In this document: one piece after another, positions 11,130 to 23,600 of the stretch | Numbering within the stretch: position 1 is the stretch's first letter | Layout of the letters: every line of letters begins with the position of its first letter | DNA from: Lutraria lutraria | Taxonomy: Eukaryota; Mollusca; Bivalvia; Venerida; Mactridae | DNA: 64,000 nt | Reading direction: 5' to 3' | Assembly: GCA_964023205.1 (NCBI GenBank) | Contig: OZ026841.1 | Coordinates: 26,801,561-26,865,560 of the forward strand | Notes under the pieces: model-generated | Database searches by the model: none | The model's input: only the letters and a program-made list of their open reading frames with translations | What the model was told of the DNA's origin: nothing | Translations under genes and position numbers: made by a program

Positions 11130-12045
11130 AAGCAAACCAATGATAGGTTGACTGTTGCGTTATGTGCGTCAATGACTGGAGAACAGATGAAAGCACTAGT
11201 GATAGGGAAGTCCGTAAGCCACGCTGTTTTGGACGGATCAATCCAGACAATATGCCAGTGGCTTATCGTTACAACAAAAATAGTTGGATGAACAATGGTT
11301 TGTTCGAAGAGTGGCTACGTGGAGTATACAACCATATGAGAAGACAGATCTTTCGAAGAGGCATATCCTTCTCTTCATTGACAACGCCCCTTCTCATCCA
11401 AATATTGATCTAAGACGTGTAAATCTCCAGTTCCTGCTAGCTTACACTACGTCAGTCGCCCAATCCATGGATCTGGGAATCATCTAGACGATGAAATCAA
11501 AGTTCTACCAACAACAAAGCAGACGACTCATTAGTGCTGTGGAGAAATCAACCTCAGTAAGTGGGGCTGAGTTATTGAAGTAGTTAACTGTGTTGGATAC
11601 CATTTACTGGATTAATAGTGCGTGGAATTATGTTGAAGCTTCAACCATCAGCAAGTGCTTTGATGTGGTTTTGATTCGGTTAGGATTGAGTCTAATGGTG
11701 TAGACAATGATGATGATGTGTCTATAATAGAACTTGTTAAATTACACAGTATGAAAATCTATTGTGGACCGATTCAATATATTGCCAATGATGAAATTCA
11801 TATGAATCAGATGTTTAAAATGAAATTATTCAGCACAACATTGAAGACACACCATGTACTGTAGCTGAATTTCGGGAATTTCTATCTAGAATGAAGTCAA
11901 TGGCTGTCAAAAAGAGAAATAATAAAATGTTGTGCACTGTAATGGATTTACAAACTCAGCTAACACACATGACTTTTGCTGCTACGTCTGTGCAGCCGAA
12001 GATTCAGTCATTTTTTAAAACTGTGTTAACAATGTGTAAATGTAT
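11130..12045 (+). pseudogene. Tigger/pogo-like (DDE_1) transposase pseudogene
   Basis: Several frames together give the order of motifs of a Tigger/Jerky-type DDE_1 transposase: GEQMKALVIGKS, then MPVAYRYNKNSWMNNGLFEE, then HILLFIDNAPSHPN with a catalytic Asp, then TTSVAQSMDLGII, then LDTIYWINSAWNYV, and a C-terminal piece near 11890-12020 (VQPKIQSFF). At least three frameshifts and an in-frame stop separate the blocks. The N-terminal HTH half is not seen. It is a dead relic; family assignment comes from recalled motif order. Confidence 0.8.
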
Positions 12046-12169
12046 TAAATTAAAATTTAAAGGCCACAGCTGTGGTCAACTTGTTGGTGACGAAGATGTC
12101 AATTTTCTTTCATATGTGTGTTACTTCCTGGTTCTTTGTGGAAGGGTCATGGTAATTTGACAAAATGTA

Positions 12170-12345
12170 AATTTCCTCCACGTATGTGGAGAAGTTGCCG
12201 CCTCCTTGTGGAACGGTTAGTGCTGGTTAGAACACAGTCCAGGAAAACTGATTAGATGAATTGGCTGCTGTATATACTGTACCAAATTAAGTATTTGTAC
12301 ATGAAACTGAAATATCATTGAATAACAGCATTTAAGCTCATTGAA
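12170..12345 (+). repeat. SINE tail remnant
   Basis: The block GGTTAGTGCTGGTTAG, GTCCAGGAAAACTGATTAG and TGAAATATCATTGAA matches the tails of the SINEs at 48236-48490 (minus strand) and 60513-60805. No tRNA-like head is seen here, so it is 5'-truncated or too decayed. Confidence 0.6.
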
Positions 12346-14360
12346 ATTGAAACAATGAAATTTTGAAATTGTTAAGATGTGTTGTGTTTTATATTTATAA
12401 TTTATATCTATGTTTGAGATTGAAGTTTGCAGTTTCTGGACTCTGATTCAGTAATCCACACAGGGTTACCAACCATTACACGCAAATTATATTTAGAGAT
12501 ATATATTACCAATAGTTAAAGACACCGAAGACAGGATGTTGACAAATATATCAACAGTACTTACACACTCAACTATCCATTTTACAATTTATTGTAATAA
12601 TAATGAGATATTTATAGCAAAAAATACATCGGACTGGTCTTAAGACCTTGAATAATTGGTCTTCGATCAGTCCGCAGACTGGAACTTGGTGCAATTTTTT
12701 TCCTATGAATATGCTACTATTTCAGTATAATATTGAATTTTCTTTGCACAGAATGTGATGCAAACAACATAATAAGATCGACACATAAAACAAATTACAT
12801 GTACATCTTGTATGTATACACTCACAACATTCTGGAACCACGATCCCCCCCAAAAAAAAAGAGCCTCCGCAGACCAACACTGCTGTTTCCGACAGATGTT
12901 GCTCTGCGGAGGTTATATTGTAATCCCATAATGGTTTGCGCATCCGTCATATTGAGTTAGCACTAGGCCTTTAGCAAATTGCCTTTCGAGAAAAAATATA
13001 TCTACTGTGTCATCCATCTAGCTAGCTTACAGTGTGGCCCGTGATTAGCCTTCTCGGATTTAGGCAATCGCTGGTCGCAAAAGCCTCGATAATCCCGAGG
13101 GAATATTTACATGTGATGCCGCTCATATATAGTATATTTAAGATGTTGATTACTAACCACCATCTTACCATGATAATATCATACATTTTACATATTATAT
13201 ACCCTGCTAGAACATAATTGTTGTTCTTGTACTTTCAAGTATTGTCTTTAATTATTGCATGTTTTTGCTATAATTTACAGGCGCTATTTAAGTAGATCTA
13301 AATTAGATCTAGAATATCAGTATATTATAATTTGCTTATACATCAGCAATTGTTTATTTTTTGCATATATTTTTATAGCAAAAAGCTAATGGGACTTAAA
13401 GAGTACGTACATGTTATATATACATTTGTACTAAACAAATCTTCCAACGCATTTCTATATTTCTTCATATTTTCTTCATTTATCATTTCATTTAAATAAA
13501 ATTTTCAGAAAATGTTACACAGCAAGCAATCTTATCAAAACAATGTGTACTGACAAAATGTGTCACATGAATACGCGGCTAATCAACAATAAGCTGTTAC
13601 ACGCGCGAGTGCGTGCACGATTTACACGCGAATATCGATAAATTAAAATCGATATAAACTCATTCGTTAACGTTTATTTATCACTTTAGCAATTGATTTT
13701 GTGACCACTATATATATATAGGTAGTAATTATGCCAAGAATCAGCCTCTAAAATCGCGCACGTGCGATTGGTCTACGTACTCCAGGCTGGAGCACCGCAG
13801 CTCGCATGCAGTAGCAAGGGCTTTAATTTAATCTGTAATATTATATGTTACTACAGTATGCAATTTATGGAATATATGGCAGCTTGTTGGTAAGTAAACA
13901 AATAAACACGTTAAAGCCCGCTTAGCGAAAAGTTTTCCACCAAATTATGTTGTACATGTAATTGAACAAATGTTTTTGTAAATATAGCCCAGAAACCTAC
14001 AGGAACTTAATTACCATAGCGATTCAGCAGGAATGAAACAATGTTCCTATGTATTCTATCCTCGCCTTATTTGGTCCACGAGGAGCCGTTATCGCGCTCT
14101 TGTTATTGCGGTCGGTGGTTATACCAGATATTTACAGAATTTGTGAAAAATGTGACTTTATAAATCATAGGTAACTGACACAAATTGGATACGCGATTTG
14201 CGGTTTGTTAAGTTTTTTAAGTTTTACTAAGGCTATAGTCCGACAACGACCTGTGAATGATCAAAGATCAGCTAAGTCCATTTTGTAGGGTGAGTGGCTT
14301 TTCGGAACGTTTCGTAGGTTTCCGTAATATATAAATATCAGTTATTTGACCGTCATAGCT
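12346..14360. other. Gene-poor AT-rich region
   Basis: No exon, RNA gene or recognisable transposon is supported here. A 10-bp inverted repeat (CCTCCGCAGA / TCTGCGGAGG) flanks a 34-base spacer at about 12866-12919 and there is a short TA run near 13707. Confidence 0.4.
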
Positions 14361-14363
14361 GAC

Positions 14364-14450
14364 ACTAAGTGCGTAGCGCGATCGGTAAAGGCGCCAACCA
14401 TTTCACTTTTGAAGCCTAGTAGTCAAGATGCTATGGGTTCGAAACACATA
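14364..14450 (+). repeat. tRNA-derived SINE head (Leu/Ser-like)
   Basis: An A-box-like GTAGCGCGATCGGTAAAGGC is followed at the right distance by a B-box-like GGGTTCGAAAC. The 3' acceptor arm does not pair, so this is a tRNA-derived repeat head rather than a working tRNA gene. No SINE tail can be followed after it. Confidence 0.45.
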
Positions 14451-15530
14451 TGAACGTTTTTCCTTTCCACTTTTATTTGATATTTGGCATTTTATTATTA
14501 CAAAATTTTATTTCAATATTTGGAATGAATTTCATATGTATTTCATTTAATTTCATGAAATTTCAATTACTGCGTTCATTACCAGTATCTGTACTTGCGC
14601 CACTGTCAGAATCTAATATTTTGCTTCATTATATTAAGTTATATAACATGACATCCTCTTCATACTTAGGAACATTATTTGAACAGAATTTGATTTTGAT
14701 TGCATATGATATATATACCTTTCAAAACATAAATGCACCGAAATCACGAGCAATGCATTATTTGAAAAAAATAGTGGCAAGATTAAGGACACGAAAAACA
14801 CAATTCAGTTTAATAATGTTACTAGTGCGGCGCACTGATTTCAGGACCACGTAGCTAGGCCTTTTACAGTGGTCTAGAAATGTAAGGTCGTGTTTAGTAA
14901 TGTACTTGGTCATTGTATTACTTATCCCTATTTTAAAGAATGGAACAGTCCATGACCTTCCGTCACGACTCACTGCTCGATTTCTATCTATACCTGTTAA
15001 CAGATGGTTATGTGACGTGTATTCACAATTTCATTTAATTAACAGTAATATTGAATAAACATTGATCAATATATAGAACAGTGCGTTGGGACGTTTTGTT
15101 TAGTATACATACCTATCGGGTGTAAATTTCCAATCAGACATTGGCGAATCTAGAACGCAATTATACTGCGTAAATTATTCTTAACAAAGAATTAGAAAAT
15201 AAGCATTCTAGACCACGCTGTGAGCTGAATGTTCAATTATACACCATACTTTAATAGATAAACTACCCTTATCTGTACAAAACAAACATATTATGCTAAA
15301 TACATTAGTAAACATGTTTATCCTCCCAAATAGTTACATCAGAGTTAAGGCAGTGACCTAAGTACACAGTTTTTAAAATCGTAATCTTTATTTAAAAGGA
15401 TAACATTGCAAATTATATTTATTTGTACATAATGTGTGTGTGTGGGTTTGTATTACTATCTGGATGAGGTAGATTTTTTGTCATGAAATTATGTGACAAT
15501 TTTAAGGGTATCATTTACAAGGTTTTACAA

Positions 15531-15550
15531 GGGTTTAGGGTTAGGGTTAG
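15531..15550 (+). repeat. Short interstitial TTAGGG tract
   Basis: The tract reads GGGTTTAGGGTTAGGGTTAG, two exact TTAGGG units plus imperfect flanks. TTAGGG is the animal telomere repeat. Confidence 0.7.
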
Positions 15551-15725
15551 ATCTCAATTAGTTGTCTATAAGTCATTACCAGTCAATTCCCCCATAAAAA
15601 AGGGTTTTTTAGGGGACCTGAGGTACATACCGAGGTATACCTCGGTTAAATTTCTATGTTTTTGGCAAACAAAGTGAGGTACATTTTATAATGGAAAACC
15701 TCGGAAAGATAGTAAAAAAAGTTTA

Positions 15726-15726
<1 letters not shown>

Positions 15727-15760
<34 letters not shown>
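15727..15760 (+). repeat. (GT)n microsatellite
   Basis: An uninterrupted GT dinucleotide run of about 16 units. Confidence 0.95.
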
Positions 15761-15763
<3 letters not shown>

Positions 15764-16135
15764 GATAGCCTGAAATCCTGGATCCGTCTCTAGCTTGGAT
15801 CACACCAACTCATGCACTTTCATTGTTTTAGTTTAGCGTGTACTTTTCGATATTTTTTATGCTTTAAATACACTTCAACGGTTAATTGGTATCTAAGTAT
15901 GAAACCCCCCATTAAACTAAGGATTTAATAATGCGCTCAATTAACATTTAATCCGAATATTATATCATTTATTGATACGTTTATGTGTAATCTCAAGCTA
16001 GTTATACCAGTGAGTTACACGCATATTTTCCTTCAGAACCACAGTCTCACGCTGATATGACAGTACGTGATACAGTTTTATAGTATAGGTCTTTGGTGTA
16101 ACAGTTATACTGGCTGCCTCAACTATTGACATCCT

Positions 16136-16392
16136 CGCCTCCGTGGTAGAGCGGTTAAGGTAGCTGACTTTAAAATCACTGTAACCTCTCACTGATAGGT
16201 CGTGCATGGGTTCGCCGAGTCCAGCTGCCGACCATATGTCTCTTTATGTGAGAAGGTAGGTAGTTGCTTACGGAGGATGTGAGACGAGTACTGCATGGTT
16301 CTTCATAGGAACGATGGGTTAGGTGAACTGCATGTCCACCTCATATGACTCTGACTGCTGAAAAGGGGTATATAAAACTCAAACAAATATAT
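16136..16392 (+). mobile_element. tRNA-derived SINE
   Basis: The head has an A-box (GTGGTAGAGCGGTTAAGG) and a B-box with a small insertion (GGGTTCGCCGAGTCC). The tail (AACGATGGGTTAGGTGAACTG, ATATGACT.TGACTGCTGAA) is alignable with the tails at 12170, 31010, 48236 and 60513. It ends in an A-rich stretch with AAACTCAAACAAA. Head and tail together support a SINE rather than a tRNA gene. Confidence 0.7.
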
Positions 16393-17185
16393 TGACTTAG
16401 GGAATGTTGGACATTCTTAATAATCTTATTTTTCTTGCACATAAGCGTACATGTATATTCGTTTTCATGTTCAGTTCAGAGTCAATAAACATGCATTGTA
16501 TCTAAGATCTACTTCTTCCAAGTGAATGTACTAATCTCACTGATCTGGAGCATATACTCGTACATTTTTATCTACAAGGTGATCGTGAGTGCGCAGTAAA
16601 AATATAAAACCTTGTTTATAATATATAGAGTCAGGATTGCTCGATCATTGTTTGAGATGGCCAGTCGATCCTTCCCTGAATGACTCGGGAGTCTGTTGAA
16701 CTGTAAGGTGCTTCGGTAGCTGGTTCCACAGTAGCACTCTGGAGATGGAGAAGGAGTGACGGTAGGTGTCTGTACCGGACGGACCACTGCGCCATCCATA
16801 TATCTTCTAGACCATGTCCACGTGTAGATGTGATATGGATTGTCGAAGATGTTTGGTGAATGTGATGTCCAGGCCATTGGATATACAATACATCATAAAA
16901 AGTTCTGAGTGCTGGCGGCGGAGTTCTATATGGTTGGTATAGCCCATCTTTGTTTATTACAGCTAGCTAGGAGATCTCGAGCTTACTTTAGAAATTTAAC
17001 TTTCTTTTGATTTGTGATTCTTCACTGAATATAATGTGTATATTGGTCCCAGATTGAATATATATATGCTGCCCATTGTTTACACTAATAGTTGTTATCA
17101 AAGTCGCATGAGATTAAATGACGGACTATGAAATAAAATCAATGGAAATTAATAAATAACACAGTATAAATATACGCATACATAA

Positions 17186-17282
17186 TGGGGGCGTTTTGAC
17201 CAAATGGGGGCGTTTTAACTTTTCGATGGGGGAGTTTTGACCAAAATGGGGGCGTTTTGACTTGGGGGCGTTTTAACTTGCT
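17186..17282 (+). repeat. GGGGGCGTTTTGACC minisatellite
   Basis: Five degenerate units of about 17-20 bp built on GGGGGCGTTTTGACC(AAAT) run through this segment, giving a local GC spike in AT-rich DNA. Confidence 0.85.
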
Positions 17283-17584
17283 TCCTCCCTGACCTCTGTA
17301 ACATGCTTCGATACGAGTTTTTAATTTAAACACTCCTGAATCCATGGCGAAATTGTAAGTAAAATTAATTACACATGATTGACTTACACCCATGTACCTA
17401 GGTGCTCTACGGAAGTGTATAAATATATTATTCAATGCTGTTTTAAAATTGTTTTTATGTATATCAAGTTTTGACAGTGTTATGCCTTTAAAGCGTGTTT
17501 AATTTAGTTGTCGCTGACCTAATATTCATTTACATAAGCGACATTGAACATTATTAGGTCAATCTCCGTATGGTTAATTTTGTT

Positions 17585-17590
17585 CACGTG
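17585..17590. promoter_or_regulatory. CACGTG element upstream of BNIP3
   Basis: A palindromic CACGTG lies about 90 bp upstream of the BNIP3 start codon. It contains the RCGTG core of a hypoxia response element and is also an E-box. Mammalian BNIP3 is a well-known HIF-1 target, so a role in hypoxic induction is plausible, but a six-base match alone is weak evidence. Confidence 0.35.
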
Positions 17591-17679
17591 ACTTGTGACG
17601 TTCGATGTAAATAAACCAGCAAAACAATAACAATCTATAGTAGAAGAAAGTTAATACGCATTTCCGTCAACCAAGGAAT

Positions 17680-20600
17680 ATGAATAACAGTGGAACCGCT
17701 GTCTTACAGAAAGACGAACTAAACGGTAAGTTTTTTGAACCAATCTTTGTTTTTACCATGGAACTGTTGTCGATTTACGATACAAGAAGAGACAACTAAG
17801 CGAATGAATCGAAAATTCTCACAGGTGCCCGGATGCCCGTTTGCAAACAGGTTAAACGACGCGGCAATATTATTGGCATTTGATGTTAGTTTTTTCTCTG
17901 ATTATGTTTAATAAATACTTGCAATTATTAATTTAATTATCACAACAAGACTACTTAGTCGTCTCTATTTTTTGCTTGTAATCTTGATATCTTCAAGGCT
18001 ACGTACTGAGTCTCAACTCTGTCATGTATCTAGATGCTGCATGAAAATTGGAACGTAAGCCAGTCAGTGTACGTGCAATCAGACGTGCACCTTGTCGTCA
18101 CCTTGCTTTGATAAGTTGCTTTATTAGACAATATGTTGGAAGAATAAGTACATATTCACTCAATAGCCATGTGATCAGATTATTTAAGTAATATTGCTAG
18201 GTGCCTGAAATGTTTCATGCAGTTTCTTAACTTGTAGTTGTACACAAAAAATTAATATTTTCATGCATGGCTGATTTTAGCTGTCAAGGGGTCTAGGTGT
18301 GTAACCTAGGGATGATGTTCCTAGATGGGAAAAGGCAAAATCCTTGAGATAGGTCCATGCAGTGAACCTCTGGGAATGGGAGTAAAAAAGGCCCATACCT
18401 AAAGTAAAAGGCCCACCTAATGATTATTATTACAGATTATATAAATCGTACGGATTACAGTCAAACCGGCCCCTAGTCAAACCGGCCACAAAAAAGTTCA
18501 AGCGGCCTCACATTTTGGTCAAACCGGCCTTACAAAAAATAGAATTACCACCGAAAAAACGTATCATATTGAAACTTTTTTGGGGTAAATTGTATGATGA
18601 GAATTATTGTCATTATAGTTTTTAAACTTGTAGTCATATATCATCTGTTTAAAAAAATCACATTTTATTAATGAAAATGATTGTTAAAGACTATCTTTCA
18701 AATTTTGTATCGTGTCTACATTGTTATCGAACAATAATATTAATAACCACAATGATTTAATGTTTGTGTTTAAGACAATTATTTAATTTGTATGCACGTG
18801 TTGGTGTTAGTGTAAAACATAAATGTGCACCTGTTTGTAATTAAAGTAATGGTGTTGATCATTTTTTATTTCATTGTTAGATCCACTCATTAAAAACTTC
18901 AAATATTTTTGTTTTAACACATACATGTGCAAATGTTTGTAATTAAAGTTGTTAATTATTTTAATCCTTTGAATTCATGCATTGTCTGATTCCATAAATA
19001 ATTCAGCTATTTTTGAAGAGCGATAATTAGTGACGAATTGCGATCAACAATAATTGCGATGTGAGTAAATAATGGTATGAATGAATATTTTTTTATGATT
19101 TCTAACATTTCAAACTATTTTCAAGTTACTACCATATGCATAGTTTTCATGTGTTGATTTTGTCGGTATTATATGTAAATTATTGGATCTTATCATTATA
19201 ATTTTGCACGGATTTTGTTTTCAATCTGGTGATTGTTTTGAGTGTTTTGGGATATTTCTTAAACTTGAAGTTGTTAGTGCTATACTTTTGTGAGTGATTT
19301 GGATTATTTCTGTGTTTTGTGACAATGACAGACATGTATAGACTAAGGTCTTCAGGCTCATGACCTCCAGCAACATCGCACGTACACATCGCACAGTTAC
19401 AGAAAACGAATTTCATTTTGTATTATGGTGTCATACTTTTTCTGATCTACACGAGGAATATATCACTACGTACATGTATTACTATAATAACCCATAATGT
19501 GATTGTTTCTTTTCAGCTTGTTAACAGAGATCAACATGCATGTTATCTATGTCTCTGTTAACACCAACAAGAAAACCGTATCATTGAACCAGTGTAGATA
19601 TTTAAAATTAGTGCACAAACGCAGAAGAAATTTGTTGCAACATATTAATTGATAATGTTTAATATTTTTTTAACACTAGATTTAATGGCTTATTTTTGTG
19701 TCGCCTAGTCGCCTATGGATTACTTTGTTGGAGGCGGCCCCTTTTGCTTTTCTGGAACTAAACTTTGTTACTACAAGTTCAAATGACTTCAAACTTGGTG
19801 GGTTCTTGCATTGATCTGAAGTGCAGTGCTCAAAAACCATAACTCTACCTTACAAGTGCAGTTATTGAATTATTCCACTTTGATTGTTTAATAATAAAGG
19901 ATTTCTTGTCCGGAACATAACTTTGTCACCCTAAGTTCGAATGACTTCAAACTTGGTGTGAATGTTTCTTGCAATGATCCCAAGTGCAGTGCAAAAGAAC
20001 CGTATCTCTACCTTGTGCGGTTTTTATGAGATGAATTTACTTGTAAATTCTTCTCATATAGCGATCACGCAGACTATGAATTTCAACACTGCATTTCTCT
20101 ATATAGCCTTAGGTAGCACTTCGTACTACATTTTTTCGGTCTTTGTCGCTAACAGAGCGATACTGCACGAAGTACAAACACTCATTCACACACAGTCAGT
20201 TAAGTAAATACCGTCGGTGCGGTAACTATATCGATTTTCTATTTTTAGCATTTAGGACCCATTTCTAAAGGCTATAATTTTGCTTATAAATACGTCCTGA
20301 ATTAGTTTAATGTATCAATGTTTTGAGTATCATGATACTATCATCTCCATCCTGGATTAAATGAATAATCCCCTAAATATTCAGATAAGTACATGGTTTT
20401 CCAGGGTTTCCACTGACCATTATATTTTTTCCGCCACATCATCATGAATGACGTATGGGGGAGGGTCCGGGAGGGGTATCCCGTCATGGATGTTGATTTT
20501 TTTTTCATTTCATAATGCAAAGACACAATTTCCAGTGTATCTGGGACATAAAATGTATAAATTCAAGTAAAAATGAACAGGAAAAAAGTATGCTTAATTT

Positions 20601-23600
20601 AATGTTCTACTGTACAAACAGAGGTGTGGAAATATCATATCTTTCTACTCATTACCGGAAAGGTAGACTTGAAAATCTTGGTTGTCCGGAACAAAAATCA
20701 ACATGTCCAAAACAACTATCAAAATAACAGCTGTACTATATAATCTGATTTTTTTAAATAATCTTTTCTAGATCCTAGTCTATCTAGGTCAGTTTTAATC
20801 ACATTCTGTTGCTCAGATTTTGTCTGGAAACCAATATAGGCCTATACACCCGGCCAAAGACTTTTATGACATTCACTTATTTGTGAGTTGTGTTGTTTGG
20901 TAGGAAAGGAGATAAATCTTTCACAAAATTTACAGATGGTTACTTCAATTTCTTTGGCTCTTGCCCCTTTTATCTTGTTGACTTTTTTTATAAATTGAAT
21001 TATGATTTTCTTAAGACCATCACTACTGTCCTGGCAAATGGATATTTCATCATGAATGTGTGCCACATGATTAAGTATCAAGGATAAGATAACACAATTA
21101 GAACAGGCTTACATCAAATACCAACAGATGACACATGCTTGCAACGTGTAGTGCAGTTATCCGAAATTCTTTGTCATCCGAAAATTCGTACACTTCATGA
21201 AAATATAAGTGTAACGACTGTTCTTGGAAATTAATGAGTCTTTGATATTTTGTTGGTCATGGTGCTTAATGCAACATAATAATGTCGTAAATATTCCATA
21301 AATACTATCAAAACATGTGATTATCAAGTAATTTAGTGTATAGCAATATTTGGAAAATACGATCCGGACCGTACTGTATGGTACGAATTTTATTCAATAC
21401 CACTGACGATACAGAAAGTAAGAACTCTGGATTTGTCATCTGCATGCGCAGATCAACATCATACCATAAACAATCACTAATTGTTGTGAAAAATAAGGGT
21501 TAGACCTGCAACAATCTATGCCTCTCGGCAATCTCATTATTAGAGGTGCGAAGTTGGTGATGCGAGTCACAATCTGGATCAACACGCGACGGCCGCAGGC
21601 AGTGGGATTATTGATTTTCACGACTGATTAAAACATTGAATCAGGACTGTTAAGGTAGATTATGAAATTGTGACCCAAAAATGTTTATGCTTGTTGAAAG
21701 TTTTTTTCGCCACTCATAATTTTTTTTCGCCAATTGCGTATTTGGCGAATGGCAGCGGAAACCCTGGTTTTCCCAATTCATTCTATAAATAGCGCTACCG
21801 AAAAAAGTTACACATAGGCATAACTTTTCTGTAACTAAAGAGTAACTTTTTTGTAACTAGGACTAGAAAGAAATTTAGACGAAATTTAATACAATGTAAT
21901 TGCAACTGCGCGGGAAATAAATTTCGTCTGAAGGATTGAACTTTGTAAAATGTATACCACCGCGGTCAAACAAATGGGATGCTGGATTATTTTTGTTGAT
22001 TTATCATCAAAAGTGAGCGCCAAATTATTATTTTCTTGTCAAATGGTGCGTTCTTGATTCAAGATTTGACGAATCAGTTTCTCCGCGGCCGTGAAGGTTT
22101 CCATTCGGAATGGTACGGAACAGGTACGGATTTTACGTAAGTCGATATGGCCACTTAAGCAGCTTAATTGGTATTGCCTCAAATCATGAGTTGTAGTGTC
22201 TAAGGTATCCACCCATTGAATAATTCGTCAGTTGTATATGATTGCAAAGTTGATATTCTTTCGATAAACGCCGATGTAGGTATAAAAACACGAACGATAT
22301 AAAACAAAATATACTGTAGCTAACAGCGGAACGAGTGATCGAGACGTACTTTTTGCAAGTTGAAGGGCTTGCTGCACCAGTTCAGAACAATATATTTATA
22401 TATATAACATTAAATGTTGCATAAAGAAAAAGAATTCCTGCGTAGTATAAGACCATTGTTTAAAAACGTTTTAATTGGTATAGCACGGCCTTGATGGACA
22501 CAGGTAAATAAAACTACCTGATGAATACAATTAGGATATGTTGCAAAGCCTTGATAAATTAATTCATGTGGTGAAATAATTCTTTTTAAGCAGACAACAT
22601 GATCCTTGTACTTTAATAATTATTTGTTTGAATAAACAGTAGTGTTTCCTCCAGGCCTTTTTAGGATGGCGCTGCACCATGCCTCAAAGACAAATCGCCA
22701 TGCTGCCTTCATAAATTGTGTACAGGGCCAATTGTCATAAATATGCCCCTTTTGTTGGCCTGATGAGTCATTTAAGCAATATTCATTAATTAGCAGCACA
22801 ACTAATTCAGACATAATCTTGCACAGATTGCTGTGATAGCAAATTATACTATGCAGTGACAAGGAACATCACAAACTAAAGGAGTAATCTGGCAACTTGC
22901 CATGCATGGTTCGAACCGCGCTCTGAAAGTGCCCTTTTAGCATAAAAAAACGCCATGCCTCACTTAAACTCTGCAGGAAACACTACTACAGTACTAGGTC
23001 CTCGTTTTGGACAGAATTATTGATACAGTTTTAAATTTTGTATCAACTCAGAGATATCCTTGCATCACAAAATTCATCTCATTTCAGGCCTTCAGGCCTT
23101 TGATTAATTATTCCCCTTTGATTGATTTTATTAGAGGATTTCTTGTTGGGTACATAACTTTGTCGCCATTAGTTGGAATGACTCAAAACTTGGTGTGAAT
23201 GTTTCTTGCAATGATCCAAAGTGCAGTGCGAAAGAACTGTTACTCTACCTTGTGTGTTTTTTAATTATTCCCCTTTGATAGATTTTATTAGAGCATTTCT
23301 TTCAGAGAGTGTAAACAGACACAAAAGTATTCTACATTAAAGCAAGGTTAAGTGCACTTTGCAACATTTTTGCTCATATGTCAAGTAAACTATCCAGCGT
23401 CAGGCGACTCTATAGTTCCCCATTCTCCGTGAGAGTATAAACTAACAAAGGTTAATGAAAAATAATTAATACCTGCTTGTGAGTCGATTGCTCTATTAAA
23501 GCTCTACCAACTGAGCTAATTGGGCTGTTAATATTACAGCCATTTTACAGCCAATTATAAATTTATACAAATACTATATACCATTGTCCATAAGTACTGC

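Noticed and set aside
14450..14854. 134-codon forward frame
   Set aside because: AT-rich, Phe/Leu/Ile-heavy composition, starts right after a SINE head, no motif and no splice context.
16572..16888. Overlapping minus-strand frames of 85-101 codons
   Set aside because: Two frames overlap in the same sequence and neither shows a recognisable domain; it may be part of an unidentified repeat.
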